Assembly (NCBI RefSeq): GCF_000142805.1
Contig: NC_013082.1
Coordinates: 682,001-746,000, forward strand
From: Lachancea thermotolerans CBS 6340
Taxonomy: Eukaryota; Ascomycota; Saccharomycetes; Saccharomycetales; Saccharomycetaceae
Reading direction: 5' to 3'
Length of the DNA: 64,000 nt
Shown: positions 9,998 through 19,777 of the stretch, piece after piece
Layout of the letters: each line of letters starts with the position of its first letter
How positions within the stretch are numbered: position 1 is the first letter of the stretch
Program-made: the position numbers and the translations under genes
The notes under the pieces: model-generated
The model's database searches: none
Told to the model about the DNA's origin: nothing
What the model saw: only the letters and a program-made list of their open reading frames with translations

Positions 9998-12016
9998 TCA
10001 TTCTTCTTTAGTTGTTTTCCTGGGGGCAGGGCTGTCCTTGAACTCCTTGACCTTTGGATTATCTTTGTAGCGTTGGACCGGGGTTCTGTTTACAGACGCA
10101 GCCATAAAATCGTAAAAGCGGCTGCCGTAATCGCGTGGAGGGACCGCACTTATCTCGTTCAGGTCGTGATTAAGCCCGCGCCAGAACGTTTCGAGCTTCT
10201 TTATGCAGGAGTAGTTTGTGAGACAGTCAATGATTCCGACGTAGTAAATGGTGTTGAGGTCGTTATTGAACTGGTCAGATGCACGTATACCGCCCTCATC
10301 CTGCTGAAAAAATCGCTCGACAGCCGTTTTGGACTTATTCCGCATCTGTTCTTCGGCCACAGACTTGCGTCTAACTTCCTTCAACTGTGGCTGGCTGGGA
10401 TTGAACATGGTTAACCTATTGCGTTCATCTATTAAATCATTACCCTTTTCCATGTCGTGTATGCCCAACAGTAAGGAATAGTCCATGATGTTCAGGCGCG
10501 CGAGCAAGTCCACGTCCCTTTCCAGTTGCTGAAGGAACTTCTTCTTTTTAACAGGCCCAAACAAAATACTGCGTTGTTCTTCCAGCCAATTCAGGTCTTT
10601 GAGAACCGGCCTGTGGGCTTCTTCGTCCGGGTTCTGTGGAGGGTTGTACACCTTCGTGTAGCGGCCCCACGTCGAGCCCTTCAGATCGAAGGTCGCGTGG
10701 ATCTCCAGGTGAGGTGGGAACAGGTTGTTCATTACCAGGAAGTATATCTTTCGGTGCTTGATCTTGCTTTTGAACGAGATTGGCATCTTCACACGGTGCA
10801 GTCCGTAGAATTGGGAGACCAGCGTATCGGGGTTTTCTTTGATGTGTGTGTAGTACTCCTTCAGCGTTCGGCGCAGGTGCTGATGTTCCGCGTGGTGGAT
10901 GGTCTTGATGATGTACTTGTAGTCCCTGCTAAAGTAGAAAAATGAGCCGCTTTTCCCGGGAGAGTTCAATTCGCTGAGGATGTACTTGGAGGTCAGAGAC
11001 ATTAGGTAGTCCGCAGGGTCGAGACCAAAGAGCGCGCGGAGCTCCCGGAAAACTTCTGGACAGTAGTCTTTGAACTTGAATGCATATTGAGAGCTTGGCG
11101 TGAGCTCGTTGCCGTGGAAATCAAACGCCAGCTTCTTGGTCATCCGGAAGTCGCGGGGCGTGAGCGGCTTCATAATGCCCGAACACCGGGACACAGCGAC
11201 CCTGATGCCGGTCAGCATGTTGTAGGCGATGGTAAAGTTAACGTGGCCCTCGCTGACCTTGTTGCCAATCAGCACGCGGTCGTCGTCCAGGAAGTTGCGC
11301 TGTTTCTTGCGCATCTCGCGCTTGTGCAATAGAGACTCGCGCATTTTCTTGATTTCGGCCGTGGCGGATTCGGACCTCTTCAGTGAGCCGTCGCTGATGG
11401 CACCAGGCCTGTTACTGGTGCCGAAAGAGCGTGTGGAGCTGGCGCGAGAGGGCCTGGAGCGTCGCAGTGTGGCTACGTTGTCAAGCTCCTCGAGCTCTGC
11501 GTCTGCGTCTGCAACCGCATCGGCGGGCGAGGCGGCGGCGCCGGGGCTTTCCTCCTCTGGATCAGCCACGGGCACAATCTTGGCGTGCTTTCCGGAGTCG
11601 AATGGGAATTGGCGCAGCGAGTCCTGGGTTGCCCTGCGGGACGGCTTGTGGCGCGAGGTGTTGCTGTTGAGAAGCACTTTGTCGTCGTCGTTCAAACCCT
11701 GAATGAACGACCCGTTTTCTACCACGCTTCTGCGGTCAATGATGCTGTCCTGGTCGTCGACCGCCGAGCCGCCGCGCGGCCGCACTTGGCGCAGCGGGCC
11801 GGGTGCAGGCTGCTCTGCTGCGCCGCTGCTGTCGCGGCGGTCTCCGTCCAGCGGACACAGCGGACTCATTGCCGCGTCTTTGAAGTCTTGTGGTTTCGTC
11901 TTGTCGTAGCTCTCCACGGACGTGGGCGACGAGTAGCAGCGCCGCTCTTGCGACGATCTGGGCGTATCGGAGCTGGTATCTCGCGCAGGAAAGAACTCTT
12001 GCGACGCAAGAGACAT
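9998..12016 (-). CDS. MSS4: MSS4, phosphatidylinositol-4-phosphate 5-kinase
   Basis: Makes PI(4,5)P2 at the plasma membrane, which organises actin, endocytosis and TORC2/Pkc1 signalling. From the chosen ATG it has 672 residues. A long polar, Ser/Arg-rich N-terminus precedes the PIP-kinase core: GKSGSFF glycine-rich loop (354-360), IIKT with the presumed ATP-binding Lys371, DLKGSTWGR (444-452), IMDYSLLLG catalytic motif (510-518), and [12 protein letters not shown] and SAVPPRDYG near the end. The frame is open for 33 more codons upstream but starts with GTG, so the first ATG was used. S. cerevisiae Mss4 is longer (about 779) because of its N-terminus. The 5' half is GC-rich and the 3' half much less so. 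The order matches YDR208W. Confidence 0.95.
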   Translation of the reverse strand: MSLASQEFFPARDTSSDTPRSSQERRCYSSPTSVESYDKTKPQDFKDAAMSPLCPLDGDRRDSSGAAEQPAPGPLRQVRPRGGSAVDDQDSIIDRRSVVENGSFIQGLNDDDKVLLNSNTSRHKPSRRATQDSLRQFPFDSGKHAKIVPVADPEEESPGAAASPADAVADADAELEELDNVATLRRSRPSRASSTRSFGTSNRPGAISDGSLKRSESATAEIKKMRESLLHKREMRKKQRNFLDDDRVLIGNKVSEGHVNFTIAYNMLTGIRVAVSRCSGIMKPLTPRDFRMTKKLAFDFHGNELTPSSQYAFKFKDYCPEVFRELRALFGLDPADYLMSLTSKYILSELNSPGKSGSFFYFSRDYKYIIKTIHHAEHQHLRRTLKEYYTHIKENPDTLVSQFYGLHRVKMPISFKSKIKHRKIYFLVMNNLFPPHLEIHATFDLKGSTWGRYTKVYNPPQNPDEEAHRPVLKDLNWLEEQRSILFGPVKKKKFLQQLERDVDLLARLNIMDYSLLLGIHDMEKGNDLIDERNRLTMFNPSQPQLKEVRRKSVAEEQMRNKSKTAVERFFQQDEGGIRASDQFNNDLNTIYYVGIIDCLTNYSCIKKLETFWRGLNHDLNEISAVPPRDYGSRFYDFMAASVNRTPVQRYKDNPKVKEFKDSPAPRKTTKEE

Positions 12017-12303
12017 GGTCGCTCGGAACGCGCGGAGTAGTAGTTGTGGAAGCGAAAGAGCAGGACCCTGTGTGCGATCTGGGGGCTGTGTTTCGCTGCG
12101 AGAAGGGCTTGGCACAAGAGTCTAAGATTCGCCAGGTCCCGGTATGTTGTGTCTATTTTTTTTTGGGTTCACTTTCCAGGCTTTTCGTGAAAGAGGCGAA
12201 GGGCGCCTCCATTCGAGCCCCGCACGCGGCTCCATTGAGGGCAGCGCCGGTTCCACATATGTCACATGGTACGATGGGCCCCGTTACCCGAACTGCGCAC
12301 TCC

Positions 12304-12325
12304 GGCGCCGCGCATGCGCGGCGCC
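12304..12325. repeat. 22-bp perfect GC-rich palindrome
   Basis: The half-site GGCGCCGCGCA is followed directly by its exact reverse complement, with the centre between 12314 and 12315. Twenty of the 22 bases are G or C. The flanking bases break the symmetry. It lies in the MSS4-ENA spacer, about 290 bp from the MSS4 start. Confidence 0.9.
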
Positions 12326-13200
12326 AGAGCGCTCTCGCAGGCGTTTCCTTCGAGCACTTTCTTCGGCGTTCCTGCGACCGTGGCAAGATGCCTGCGCCTA
12401 ATGCGTTGCTGCCGGGTCGTACACGTAACCAGGGATCCTCCGCCTCTGCGCTTCTCCGCATTGCCATCCGCGTTCCTCCGCCCTGGCTTATCAGGCGAAA
12501 ACCCCGGATCGCTGACCATCACCATCGACGTCCGTCCCTGCTTCTCCGCCGGACGCTATCTCGAGCTAACCTTGCATGCGCCGATCGAAGCCGTGCATAA
12601 GCCCTGAACTTGCCCTGCGCCGCCCTGCGCTGCCCTCCGCACACCCTGCATCAGGAGATATTGAAAACGGCGCCCCACGTGGTATCATGCGTACGCAGTG
12701 ACAGAACGCCGGGCGGCTAGCGCCTTCCTTCTAGGACTCGTCCAGACCACGTGCGATGCTCAGCCTCGCTCAGCCTCCTTATCGTCCCTGGCACCATCGT
12801 TGCTACTGGCGTCTCCAAACCCCCTTGTGTGGCACGTCTCCCCGATCGAAGGACGCAGGGACTTTGCTGCAGGTGCGCACAGAAAACTGTGGAGCAGCCC
12901 CGCATTGCGCACCTCCGGCAGAAGCTATCTTTGCAAAAAGAAACGTTTTAGTGTGATAAGAGAGCAAAAGCGGCTGAGCACGGGACCACGGAAGCACGCG
13001 CCATCGTGGCGCCGGCGCACCCTATGGGCGATTAGCGCACATGTGCAAGGCTGGTGTGGGTGAGGACTCGAGAACTTGACGGCGTTGGTCAATTACCGTG
13101 CACAGGCCCAAAGAGCGCTTCTCTGGATGGTCGGTTGGTAAGCTCAGGCTCTGGATGCGAGAAGGCGATCCGGGAGCAACTCACCGTGCTGGCAAAGGCG

Positions 13201-13236
13201 TTCCGCAGGTTCCGCAGGTCCCGCAGGTCCCGCAAT
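13201..13236. repeat. 9-bp tandem repeat in the ENA upstream region
   Basis: Four head-to-tail units of the form T(T/C)CCGCAGG; the last unit ends in AAT instead of AGG. It lies about 175 bp upstream of the TATA box of the ENA gene. Confidence 0.8.
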
Positions 13237-13410
13237 TCCCAGGGCTCGAGCCGCTCGGTTCGGGAGGCGTACACGGCCCCGCAGCGACTGAGCGCCCGGT
13301 TGCTGCATGTTGCAACGCCGTTTTTTTTTTTCTTAATCAATTAGATGACCCACCTTACATAAGCCAAAGGTCCCACGTTTAGTGGGTGGGGGGCGCCTTC
13401 CGGGCAAAGG

Positions 13411-13418
13411 TATATAAA
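13411..13418 (+). promoter_or_regulatory. TATA box of the ENA gene
   Basis: A TATATAAA match to the yeast TATA consensus, 293 bp upstream of the ENA ATG in otherwise GC-rich DNA. Strong TATA elements are common in regulated stress-response genes. Confidence 0.65.
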
Positions 13419-13703
13419 GGGCCGGGCCTCGCGGCTGGAACTGAATCTCCGGGTTCTTTTCTAGACTTATTTCATGTTATTTATTCTTTCCTTGTATACA
13501 CTAAGCACCGGTCTATTCATTAGATAGCTCATACTAGATAGACCACAATACGCTAGAACTAGTTTCGCCGACACAGAGACGCCACATCGCTCCGACCTCG
13601 CGCTCTCACCGCCCGCCCACTAGTTACAAACCGCATATATCACCCTAGCCTCACAGCCCGCCGCCCCGCCCCCACCCCAGACCCTTGTCCTGCACCGTGC
13701 GAC

Positions 13704-16700
13704 ATGCCCGCCTCCCCGCAGACAGTGCCGCCACTCTCGCAGGAGTTTCACACGCTGAGCGTGCGCGACACCGTGCACGTGCTCAAGACAGACGCCAACA
13801 ACGGCCTCCGCGCGTCTGACGCGCAGGAGCGCCTGGCCACGTACGGCGAAAACACGCTCGGTGACGACTCCGCCATCGACTTCAAAAGCATCCTCATCCA
13901 CCAGGTGTGCAACGCGATGATCCTCGTGCTGTTCATCTCGATGGTGATCACGCTCGCGATCCGCGACTGGATCTCGGGCGGCGTGATCGCCTTCGTCGTC
14001 TTCATCAACGTGGCCATCGGGTCCTTCCAGGAATACAAGGCGTCCAAGACCATGAACTCGCTCAAGTCGCTCAGCACGCCTAGCGCGCACGTTGTGCGCG
14101 ACGGCAGCGACGAGACCATTGCCAGCCAGCAGCTCGTCCCCGGTGACCTCTGCGTTGTCAAGGCCGGCGACACAGTGCCTGCAGACCTGCGTCTCGTGGA
14201 ATGTGTCAACTTTGAGACCGACGAGGCCCTGCTGACCGGCGAGTCGCTGCCCATCGCCAAGGACTCGTCCCAGGTATACCCCGCCACCGAGGACACCCCC
14301 GTGGGTGACCGCCTCAACCTGGCCTTTGCCAGCTCCACAGTGTCCAAGGGACGTGCCACCGGTATCGTCGTGAAGACCGCACTCGACACCGAGATCGGCA
14401 AGATCGCACAGAGCTTAAAAGGCGACAACTCCCTGATCTCCAAGGACGAGAACAAGTCCTTCTGGGGCAACGCCGCCGTTACCCTCAAGACCACCATCGG
14501 CTCCTTCCTGGGCACCACCACCGGCACCCCGCTGCACCGCAAACTCTCCAAGCTGGCCGTCTTGCTATTCTTCGTCGCAGTGGTCTTCGCCATCGTGGTT
14601 ATGGCCACCCAGAAATTCGTTGTCAACAAGGAGGTTGCCATCTACGCTATTTGTGTCGCAGTCTCCATGATTCCCTCCTCGCTGGTCGTGGTTCTCACGA
14701 TCACTATGTCTGTTGGCGCCAAGATTATGGCAACCAGAAACGTCGTGGTGCGCAAGTTGGACTCTCTCGAGGCTCTGGGCGCCGTCAACGACGTTTGCTC
14801 CGACAAAACAGGTACTCTCACTCAAGGGCGTATGATCGTCAAGCAGGCTTGGATCCCCTCCTTTGGCACCGTGACCGTCTCCAACTCCAACGACCCATTC
14901 GACCCCACTGATGGCAATATCGAACTCATCCCCCGTTTCTCCCCACACGAGTACAACCACAACGATACCGAGGACGTCGGGATCATCACTGACTTCAAAA
15001 ACAAGTTCTTCGCAGACGCGCTTCCTCAAGAACTGGATTCTGATCTGTTTATGAACTGGCTAAAGACCGCCACACTGGCCAACATCGCACACGTATATCA
15101 GGACCCAGAAACCGGCGATTGGAAGGCCCACGGTGACCCCACTGAAATCGCCATTCAGGTTTTCGCCCACAAGATGGACTTTCCCAGAACCGCCTTAACT
15201 TTGGAAAACCAATCTGACTCTGAGAGCGAGGTAGGAAGCTCTACTGAGAAGCTGCCCGAACAAGAAGCTCAATACAAACACGTTGCCGAATTCCCCTTCG
15301 ACTCCTCTGTAAAGAGGATGTCTGCAGTGTACGATTCTCTAAAAGAGAACAACCGCCGCCATGTTTTCACCAAGGGTGCATTTGAAAGAGTCCTAAGCTG
15401 CTGCACGAAATGGCTCCCTGATGGCCACGACGAAAAGAACGCTAGATCTATGACCCAGGAAGACAAGGACCAAGTTTTGAAAAACGTTGAGACGCTGTCT
15501 TCCGAAGGCTTGCGTGTCCTGGCCTTCGCCACCAAATCTTTTGATGAGGCACAAGCTCAAGAGCTGGGCTCCAAGTTAACCAAGGATCGTGACTTTGTCG
15601 AAAGCGAGTTGATTTTCCTTGGCTTGGTCGGTATCTACGACCCCCCACGCCCTGAGACTGCTGGTGCCGTGAAGCAATTCCACAAAGCCGGCATCAATGT
15701 CCACATGCTAACAGGTGACTTTCCTGGTACTGCCAAGGCTATTGCTCAGGAAGTCGGAATTTTGCCCAGTAACTTGTATCATTACCCCAAGGAGGTTGTC
15801 GAATCTATGGTTATGACTGCCGCCCAGTTTGATCAGCTAACCGATGAAGAGATCGACAACCTACTGGTTTTGCCACTAGTCATTGCTCGTTGCGCGCCAC
15901 AAACCAAAGTGCGGATGATTGACGCTTTGCACCGTAGGGATAAGTTTTGTGCCATGACTGGTGATGGTGTCAATGACTCTCCCAGTTTAAAGAAGGCCAA
16001 TGTTGGTATCGCAATGGGAATTAATGGCTCAGATGTTGCCAAAGATGCTTCTGATATTGTTTTGAGTGACGACAACTTCGCTTCCATCTTGAATGCCGTC
16101 GAAGAGGGTAGAAGGATGAGCGATAACATCCAAAAGTTTGTTCTTCAGCTTCTCGCTGAAAATGTTGCACAAGCTTTGTACTTAATGATTGGGCTGTGCT
16201 TCTTAGATGAACAAAAGTTGTCCGTGTTCCCGCTATCTCCTGTCGAAGTCTTGTGGATTATTGTTGTTACGTCTTGTTTCCCCGCCATGGGTCTTGGACT
16301 TGAAAAGTCAGCCCCAGATATCATGGAAAAGGAGCCAAAGAACTCAAAAGTAGGCATCTTCACCTGGGAAATTATCTTGGACATGTTAGTGTACGGTACT
16401 TGGATGGCTGCTTGCTGCCTGGCTTGTTTCGTAACCGTGATCTACGGTAAAGGCAACGGCCAACTGGGTGTGGACTGTAACAACTCGTACTCGGAAAGCT
16501 GTCACTACGTTTTCCGCGGTCGTGCTGCTACATTTGCCAGTATGACTTGGTGTGCACTGATTTTGGCCTGGGAAGTTATTGACATGAGAAGGTCGTTCTT
16601 TAAGATGCAACCCGAGACCGACACACCATACACACAATGGATGAAAGATATCTGGTCTAATCAGTTTTTGTTTTGGTCGGTAATTTTCGGCTTCCTCTCG

Positions 16701-16982
16701 GTCTTCCCTGTGGTTTACATCCCAGTGATCAACGATGATGTCTTCAAGCACAAGGGCATAGGATATGAATGGGGACTTGCGTTTGCATACACAGTTGCGT
16801 TCTGGATTGGCGCTGAAGTTTATAAATACTTCAAGAGATGCTACTTCAAGAACAAAGGCAAAGCGCGCAACCCAGAAAACGACTTGGAGAGCAAGCGTGT
16901 CCATGACCCCTTCGAGAAGTATAACACTGCACACTCTGGCTCCACTACTTTGCAGGTCACTGTAGGAGACTATAAGAATTGA
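13704..16982 (+). CDS. ENA1: ENA-type P-type ATPase, plasma-membrane Na+/Li+/K+ efflux pump
   Basis: A 1092-residue type IID P-type ATPase that exports sodium, lithium and, at high pH, potassium. Visible are the actuator motif TGES (178-181), the phosphorylated Asp367 in DKTGTLTQ, the hinge motif GDGVND, and about ten membrane segments. Length agrees with S. cerevisiae Ena proteins (about 1091). It is a single copy, unlike the tandem ENA array of S. cerevisiae. ENA is not part of the ancestral block (S. cerevisiae ENA genes are at YDR038C-YDR040C), so this is an insertion or a lineage-specific position between MSS4 and BNA5. The first half is strongly C-ending in its codons and the second half is not. 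The symbol is by family; one-to-one orthology is not shown. Confidence 0.95.
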   Translation: MPASPQTVPPLSQEFHTLSVRDTVHVLKTDANNGLRASDAQERLATYGENTLGDDSAIDFKSILIHQVCNAMILVLFISMVITLAIRDWISGGVIAFVVFINVAIGSFQEYKASKTMNSLKSLSTPSAHVVRDGSDETIASQQLVPGDLCVVKAGDTVPADLRLVECVNFETDEALLTGESLPIAKDSSQVYPATEDTPVGDRLNLAFASSTVSKGRATGIVVKTALDTEIGKIAQSLKGDNSLISKDENKSFWGNAAVTLKTTIGSFLGTTTGTPLHRKLSKLAVLLFFVAVVFAIVVMATQKFVVNKEVAIYAICVAVSMIPSSLVVVLTITMSVGAKIMATRNVVVRKLDSLEALGAVNDVCSDKTGTLTQGRMIVKQAWIPSFGTVTVSNSNDPFDPTDGNIELIPRFSPHEYNHNDTEDVGIITDFKNKFFADALPQELDSDLFMNWLKTATLANIAHVYQDPETGDWKAHGDPTEIAIQVFAHKMDFPRTALTLENQSDSESEVGSSTEKLPEQEAQYKHVAEFPFDSSVKRMSAVYDSLKENNRRHVFTKGAFERVLSCCTKWLPDGHDEKNARSMTQEDKDQVLKNVETLSSEGLRVLAFATKSFDEAQAQELGSKLTKDRDFVESELIFLGLVGIYDPPRPETAGAVKQFHKAGINVHMLTGDFPGTAKAIAQEVGILPSNLYHYPKEVVESMVMTAAQFDQLTDEEIDNLLVLPLVIARCAPQTKVRMIDALHRRDKFCAMTGDGVNDSPSLKKANVGIAMGINGSDVAKDASDIVLSDDNFASILNAVEEGRRMSDNIQKFVLQLLAENVAQALYLMIGLCFLDEQKLSVFPLSPVEVLWIIVVTSCFPAMGLGLEKSAPDIMEKEPKNSKVGIFTWEIILDMLVYGTWMAACCLACFVTVIYGKGNGQLGVDCNNSYSESCHYVFRGRAATFASMTWCALILAWEVIDMRRSFFKMQPETDTPYTQWMKDIWSNQFLFWSVIFGFLSVFPVVYIPVINDDVFKHKGIGYEWGLAFAYTVAFWIGAEVYKYFKRCYFKNKGKARNPENDLESKRVHDPFEKYNTAHSGSTTLQVTVGDYKN

Positions 16983-17043
16983 GTAGAAGTGACACTTGTA
17001 TAATAACGATTATAACTTAATTTAATTAAAACCCTTATCACAA

Positions 17044-18432
17044 TTAAACGTGCTGAAGAGCCTTGTTGAGTAGGTCAACAGTCCTGAAAACATCTTGGAA
17101 AGTATTGTAGAGCGGGGCCGGGGCGATCCTGATCACGTCGGGCCTGCGCTCATCCACGATAACACCCCTCTCATTCAGGTATTTGAAAACCTGCTCCATA
17201 GTATCTAGCTTAGGGTCGTCATGGTGGGGGGAGAACAGCAATGAAAGCTGAGCACCGCGCTCGTCCTCATCCAAGGGCGTTATGATAGTAAAGCCTGGTT
17301 TCGACTGAGGAGTGGCAGTGAGAGATTCATGGTAGAATGGTGAATTTTGTAAGAGTTTCAGTAAATAGCCCGTTAGCAATAAAGATCTCTCGCGTAAAGC
17401 TTCGATGCCGCCAAAGTCCTTGATGACCTCAAGGGAGGAGCGCAAAGCTACTACGTCGATGACGCTTGGATTGGACTGACGGAACCCCAGGGCGCCGGAT
17501 ATTGGCTCGAAGACCTCCTTCATTTGGAATCTTCTTTCTCTGTTATTACCCCACCAGCCGGCCAAACGCGGCATGTAGCCCTCCTGGGTGTGAGAAGCGA
17601 CCTGGGCGTGTTTCTCGTGCACAAAAATACCAGCGATTCCTCCAGGCCCCGCATTCAGATATTTATACGAACACCAACACGCGAAGTCAACTCCCCAGTC
17701 GTGGAGCTGCAGAGGAACGTTCCCGACCGCATGCGCAAGATCCCATCCGACAACCACGTCCTCAAACTGGTGTGCATACAGGGTGATTTTCTTCATGTCG
17801 AATAGCTGGCCCGTATAGTACTGAATACCAGGTAGACACACTAGTGCCAGCTGCTCACTGTTTTCACTAATTGCCTTTATGATATCGTCTGTTCTCAGGT
17901 AGGTTTCGCCCTCACGGGGCTCCAGCCTCACCAAGGCCTCCTCTGGGTCCACGCCGTGGATCGCACACTGGTTGAGGAAGGCGTAGAAGTCCGAGGGGAA
18001 CGCACCCTTTTCGCAGATGATCTTGAATTTCTGCGAGTTGGGGCGATAGAAGGCTACCAGAAGTGCGTTTAGGTTTGCGGTGAGAGACCCCATCACGGCG
18101 ACCTCAGACTCTAGCCCACCCACGACGGATGGAAGCAGGTTTGAAAGGGGCAGGTCAATATCGACCCAAGAGGTCAGGCCCTGTGGCTCGCCGCGGTGGC
18201 GGAAATGGGACTCGACCGCACGGTCTGCCCAGGCATCAAGTTCGCTGTTCACTGCCTCCCTGGTGGCCCTGGGCATACACCCTAGCGAGTTTCCGCACAG
18301 GTAGGTTACTGGAGAAAACTTTGAGAAATTGGCCGAGGGCGCGCGGAGGCCCATGGACTCGTAGGTAGGAATGCACATAGCATCGCGGTGCGTTGCAGGG
18401 TACTGGTTGTCGAGTTCAACTGCCTTTTCCAT
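17044..18432 (-). CDS. BNA5: BNA5, kynureninase
   Basis: A pyridoxal-phosphate enzyme that cleaves 3-hydroxykynurenine to 3-hydroxyanthranilate and alanine in the de novo NAD pathway from tryptophan. The 462 residues show the fold-type I pattern: GNSLG substrate loop (47-51), WDLAHAVGN (230-238) with the cofactor-contacting Asp, and the Schiff-base Lys257 in CSYKYLNAGPGG. The length is close to S. cerevisiae Bna5 (about 453). It corresponds to YLR231C and so belongs to the chromosome XII-type set. It converges on the ENA gene with a 61-bp gap, and its start faces UME6 across a long divergent promoter. Confidence 0.97.
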   Translation of the reverse strand: MEKAVELDNQYPATHRDAMCIPTYESMGLRAPSANFSKFSPVTYLCGNSLGCMPRATREAVNSELDAWADRAVESHFRHRGEPQGLTSWVDIDLPLSNLLPSVVGGLESEVAVMGSLTANLNALLVAFYRPNSQKFKIICEKGAFPSDFYAFLNQCAIHGVDPEEALVRLEPREGETYLRTDDIIKAISENSEQLALVCLPGIQYYTGQLFDMKKITLYAHQFEDVVVGWDLAHAVGNVPLQLHDWGVDFACWCSYKYLNAGPGGIAGIFVHEKHAQVASHTQEGYMPRLAGWWGNNRERRFQMKEVFEPISGALGFRQSNPSVIDVVALRSSLEVIKDFGGIEALRERSLLLTGYLLKLLQNSPFYHESLTATPQSKPGFTIITPLDEDERGAQLSLLFSPHHDDPKLDTMEQVFKYLNERGVIVDERRPDVIRIAPAPLYNTFQDVFRTVDLLNKALQHV

Positions 18433-19777
18433 AACTTCTTTGTGGGCTTCGTCAGCGTCGGTTGGTGCTTTACGACCTTTCGTTGTGATGTGATGATGTG
18501 CAACGTTTTCTTAGGAATTTTTCAAGGTGAACAACAGGCCATGGCCCGCCAGAACAATGGAGCCGGGCGAAGAGAGCGGCGGGCCCGGGCCGCTCCGGCC
18601 GGGAGCGGGGCTTGAGGGTGCTATTTCGCAAGCATCTATGAAAATTCTACAGGTAGTTGATGGCCTCTGGCTCGCGAACTAGCCATATTTTTGACCTCAC
18701 TCAAAGTTCGGTCTCTGCGGGGAGCGGCAAGCTGGAAAGGCTCCCACTTGTGCCACTCAGTGCCCCCCGCATTACAACAGTCATTAACGCTTGTGTTGTC
18801 GCCGTCCCGCGACCACAAACGTTTTAACGTCTTTTTGGCGGTCTGAACATAAAGTGTCACGTAGGGATGAAGTGATATTCAACGGCATTGTTCGGTGCGT
18901 CACCAGTAGACGCAGTGTAAGAAAACGGGAAGATCCGCGATTGCGAAGCTTCTCCGGCAGAATCACTACACCAATGGCACCTGAGAAACATGTGCGAGCT
19001 TCTATACTGGAAGAAAAATCCCCAATTTCCTCTATCGCCAGAAACCACCGCTTGCTCCCCGCAAGACTGGCGCGACGTGCGGAGGCGACGCAAAAAGAGT
19101 GAAAAGGACAAGAAACGCCTCCAGGAGACGAGAAAGTGTGCGCACACCTGCAAAACAGCGCGCGAGGCTGGCCACAAAGACGAGCGCCGCGCCACACACC
19201 CGCCACGTGACAAAGTTCCCCGCGAAGGCTCTCTAATCCAGCGGTAAATAGCCCAAGTAGCGATACGCAGCCCAGGACCGCCACGCCAGAACGGCGTGAG
19301 CACTATGGGTCGCAGAGCGTCCTTGAAGCCGTCGTGGATCACTACACACGAACAACGCCGCCCTGCCGCCGCCGCGGGCCCCGCGAAGCGTTCACAAGGC
19401 CGCGGGAGCACTCAGTTTCTCACATGCCTACAATAGCGTCGCTCCGGAGCCCCCAAATGCTCAAGCCCCGTAAATCACAATATACGAACCATATGTAATC
19501 ACCGCCCGCGCTTCCTGGGAGCCCCCAGATCGTCCGCATCACTGCCACAAGCATGTCTCACTCTAGTCGCGCACCGACAAACTTCTCCTCCGCACCACGC
19601 TGCTCCGCCGCTTGTCGCCTGCGCGCCTGGGGCGCGCACGAGCGCATCTAATTAAAAACGCTGGCCAGCCTTCGCACAAAGTGACAAAAAAAGTGGATTT
19701 CACGGTACTCAACTTTTGCACAGGAGGTAAAGCACAAACCACTAGTCCCCACCACGCAAACCACCGAAAAGGGCCCA
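18433..19777. promoter_or_regulatory. Divergent BNA5-UME6 promoter (1.35 kb)
   Basis: A GC-rich interval with no convincing gene. Open frames on both strands are Arg-rich and low in complexity. One CACGTG lies at 19204-19209. I looked for the URS1 element (core GGCGGC with flanks), through which Ume6 could control its own gene, and found only partial matches. Nothing else is assignable. Confidence 0.5.

Larger units (their letters stand above)
12017..13703. promoter_or_regulatory. Long GC-rich divergent promoter between MSS4 and the ENA gene (1.7 kb)
   Basis: A non-coding, strongly GC-rich interval. It holds a 22-bp perfect palindrome (12304-12325), CACGTG sites near 12677 and 12748, a 9-bp tandem repeat (13201-13236), a TATA box (13411) and a C-rich leader before the ENA ATG. 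Open frames occur on both strands, as expected of GC-rich DNA that has few stop codons, but none resembles a known protein. ENA genes in other yeasts have long promoters responding to salt, alkaline pH and glucose. No specific Crz1, Sko1 or Rim101 site was securely identified. Confidence 0.6.

Noticed and set aside
12017-12115. 33-codon upstream extension of MSS4
   Set aside because: It begins with GTG, not ATG, and the sequence is unlike known Mss4 N-termini. The first ATG is at 12016.
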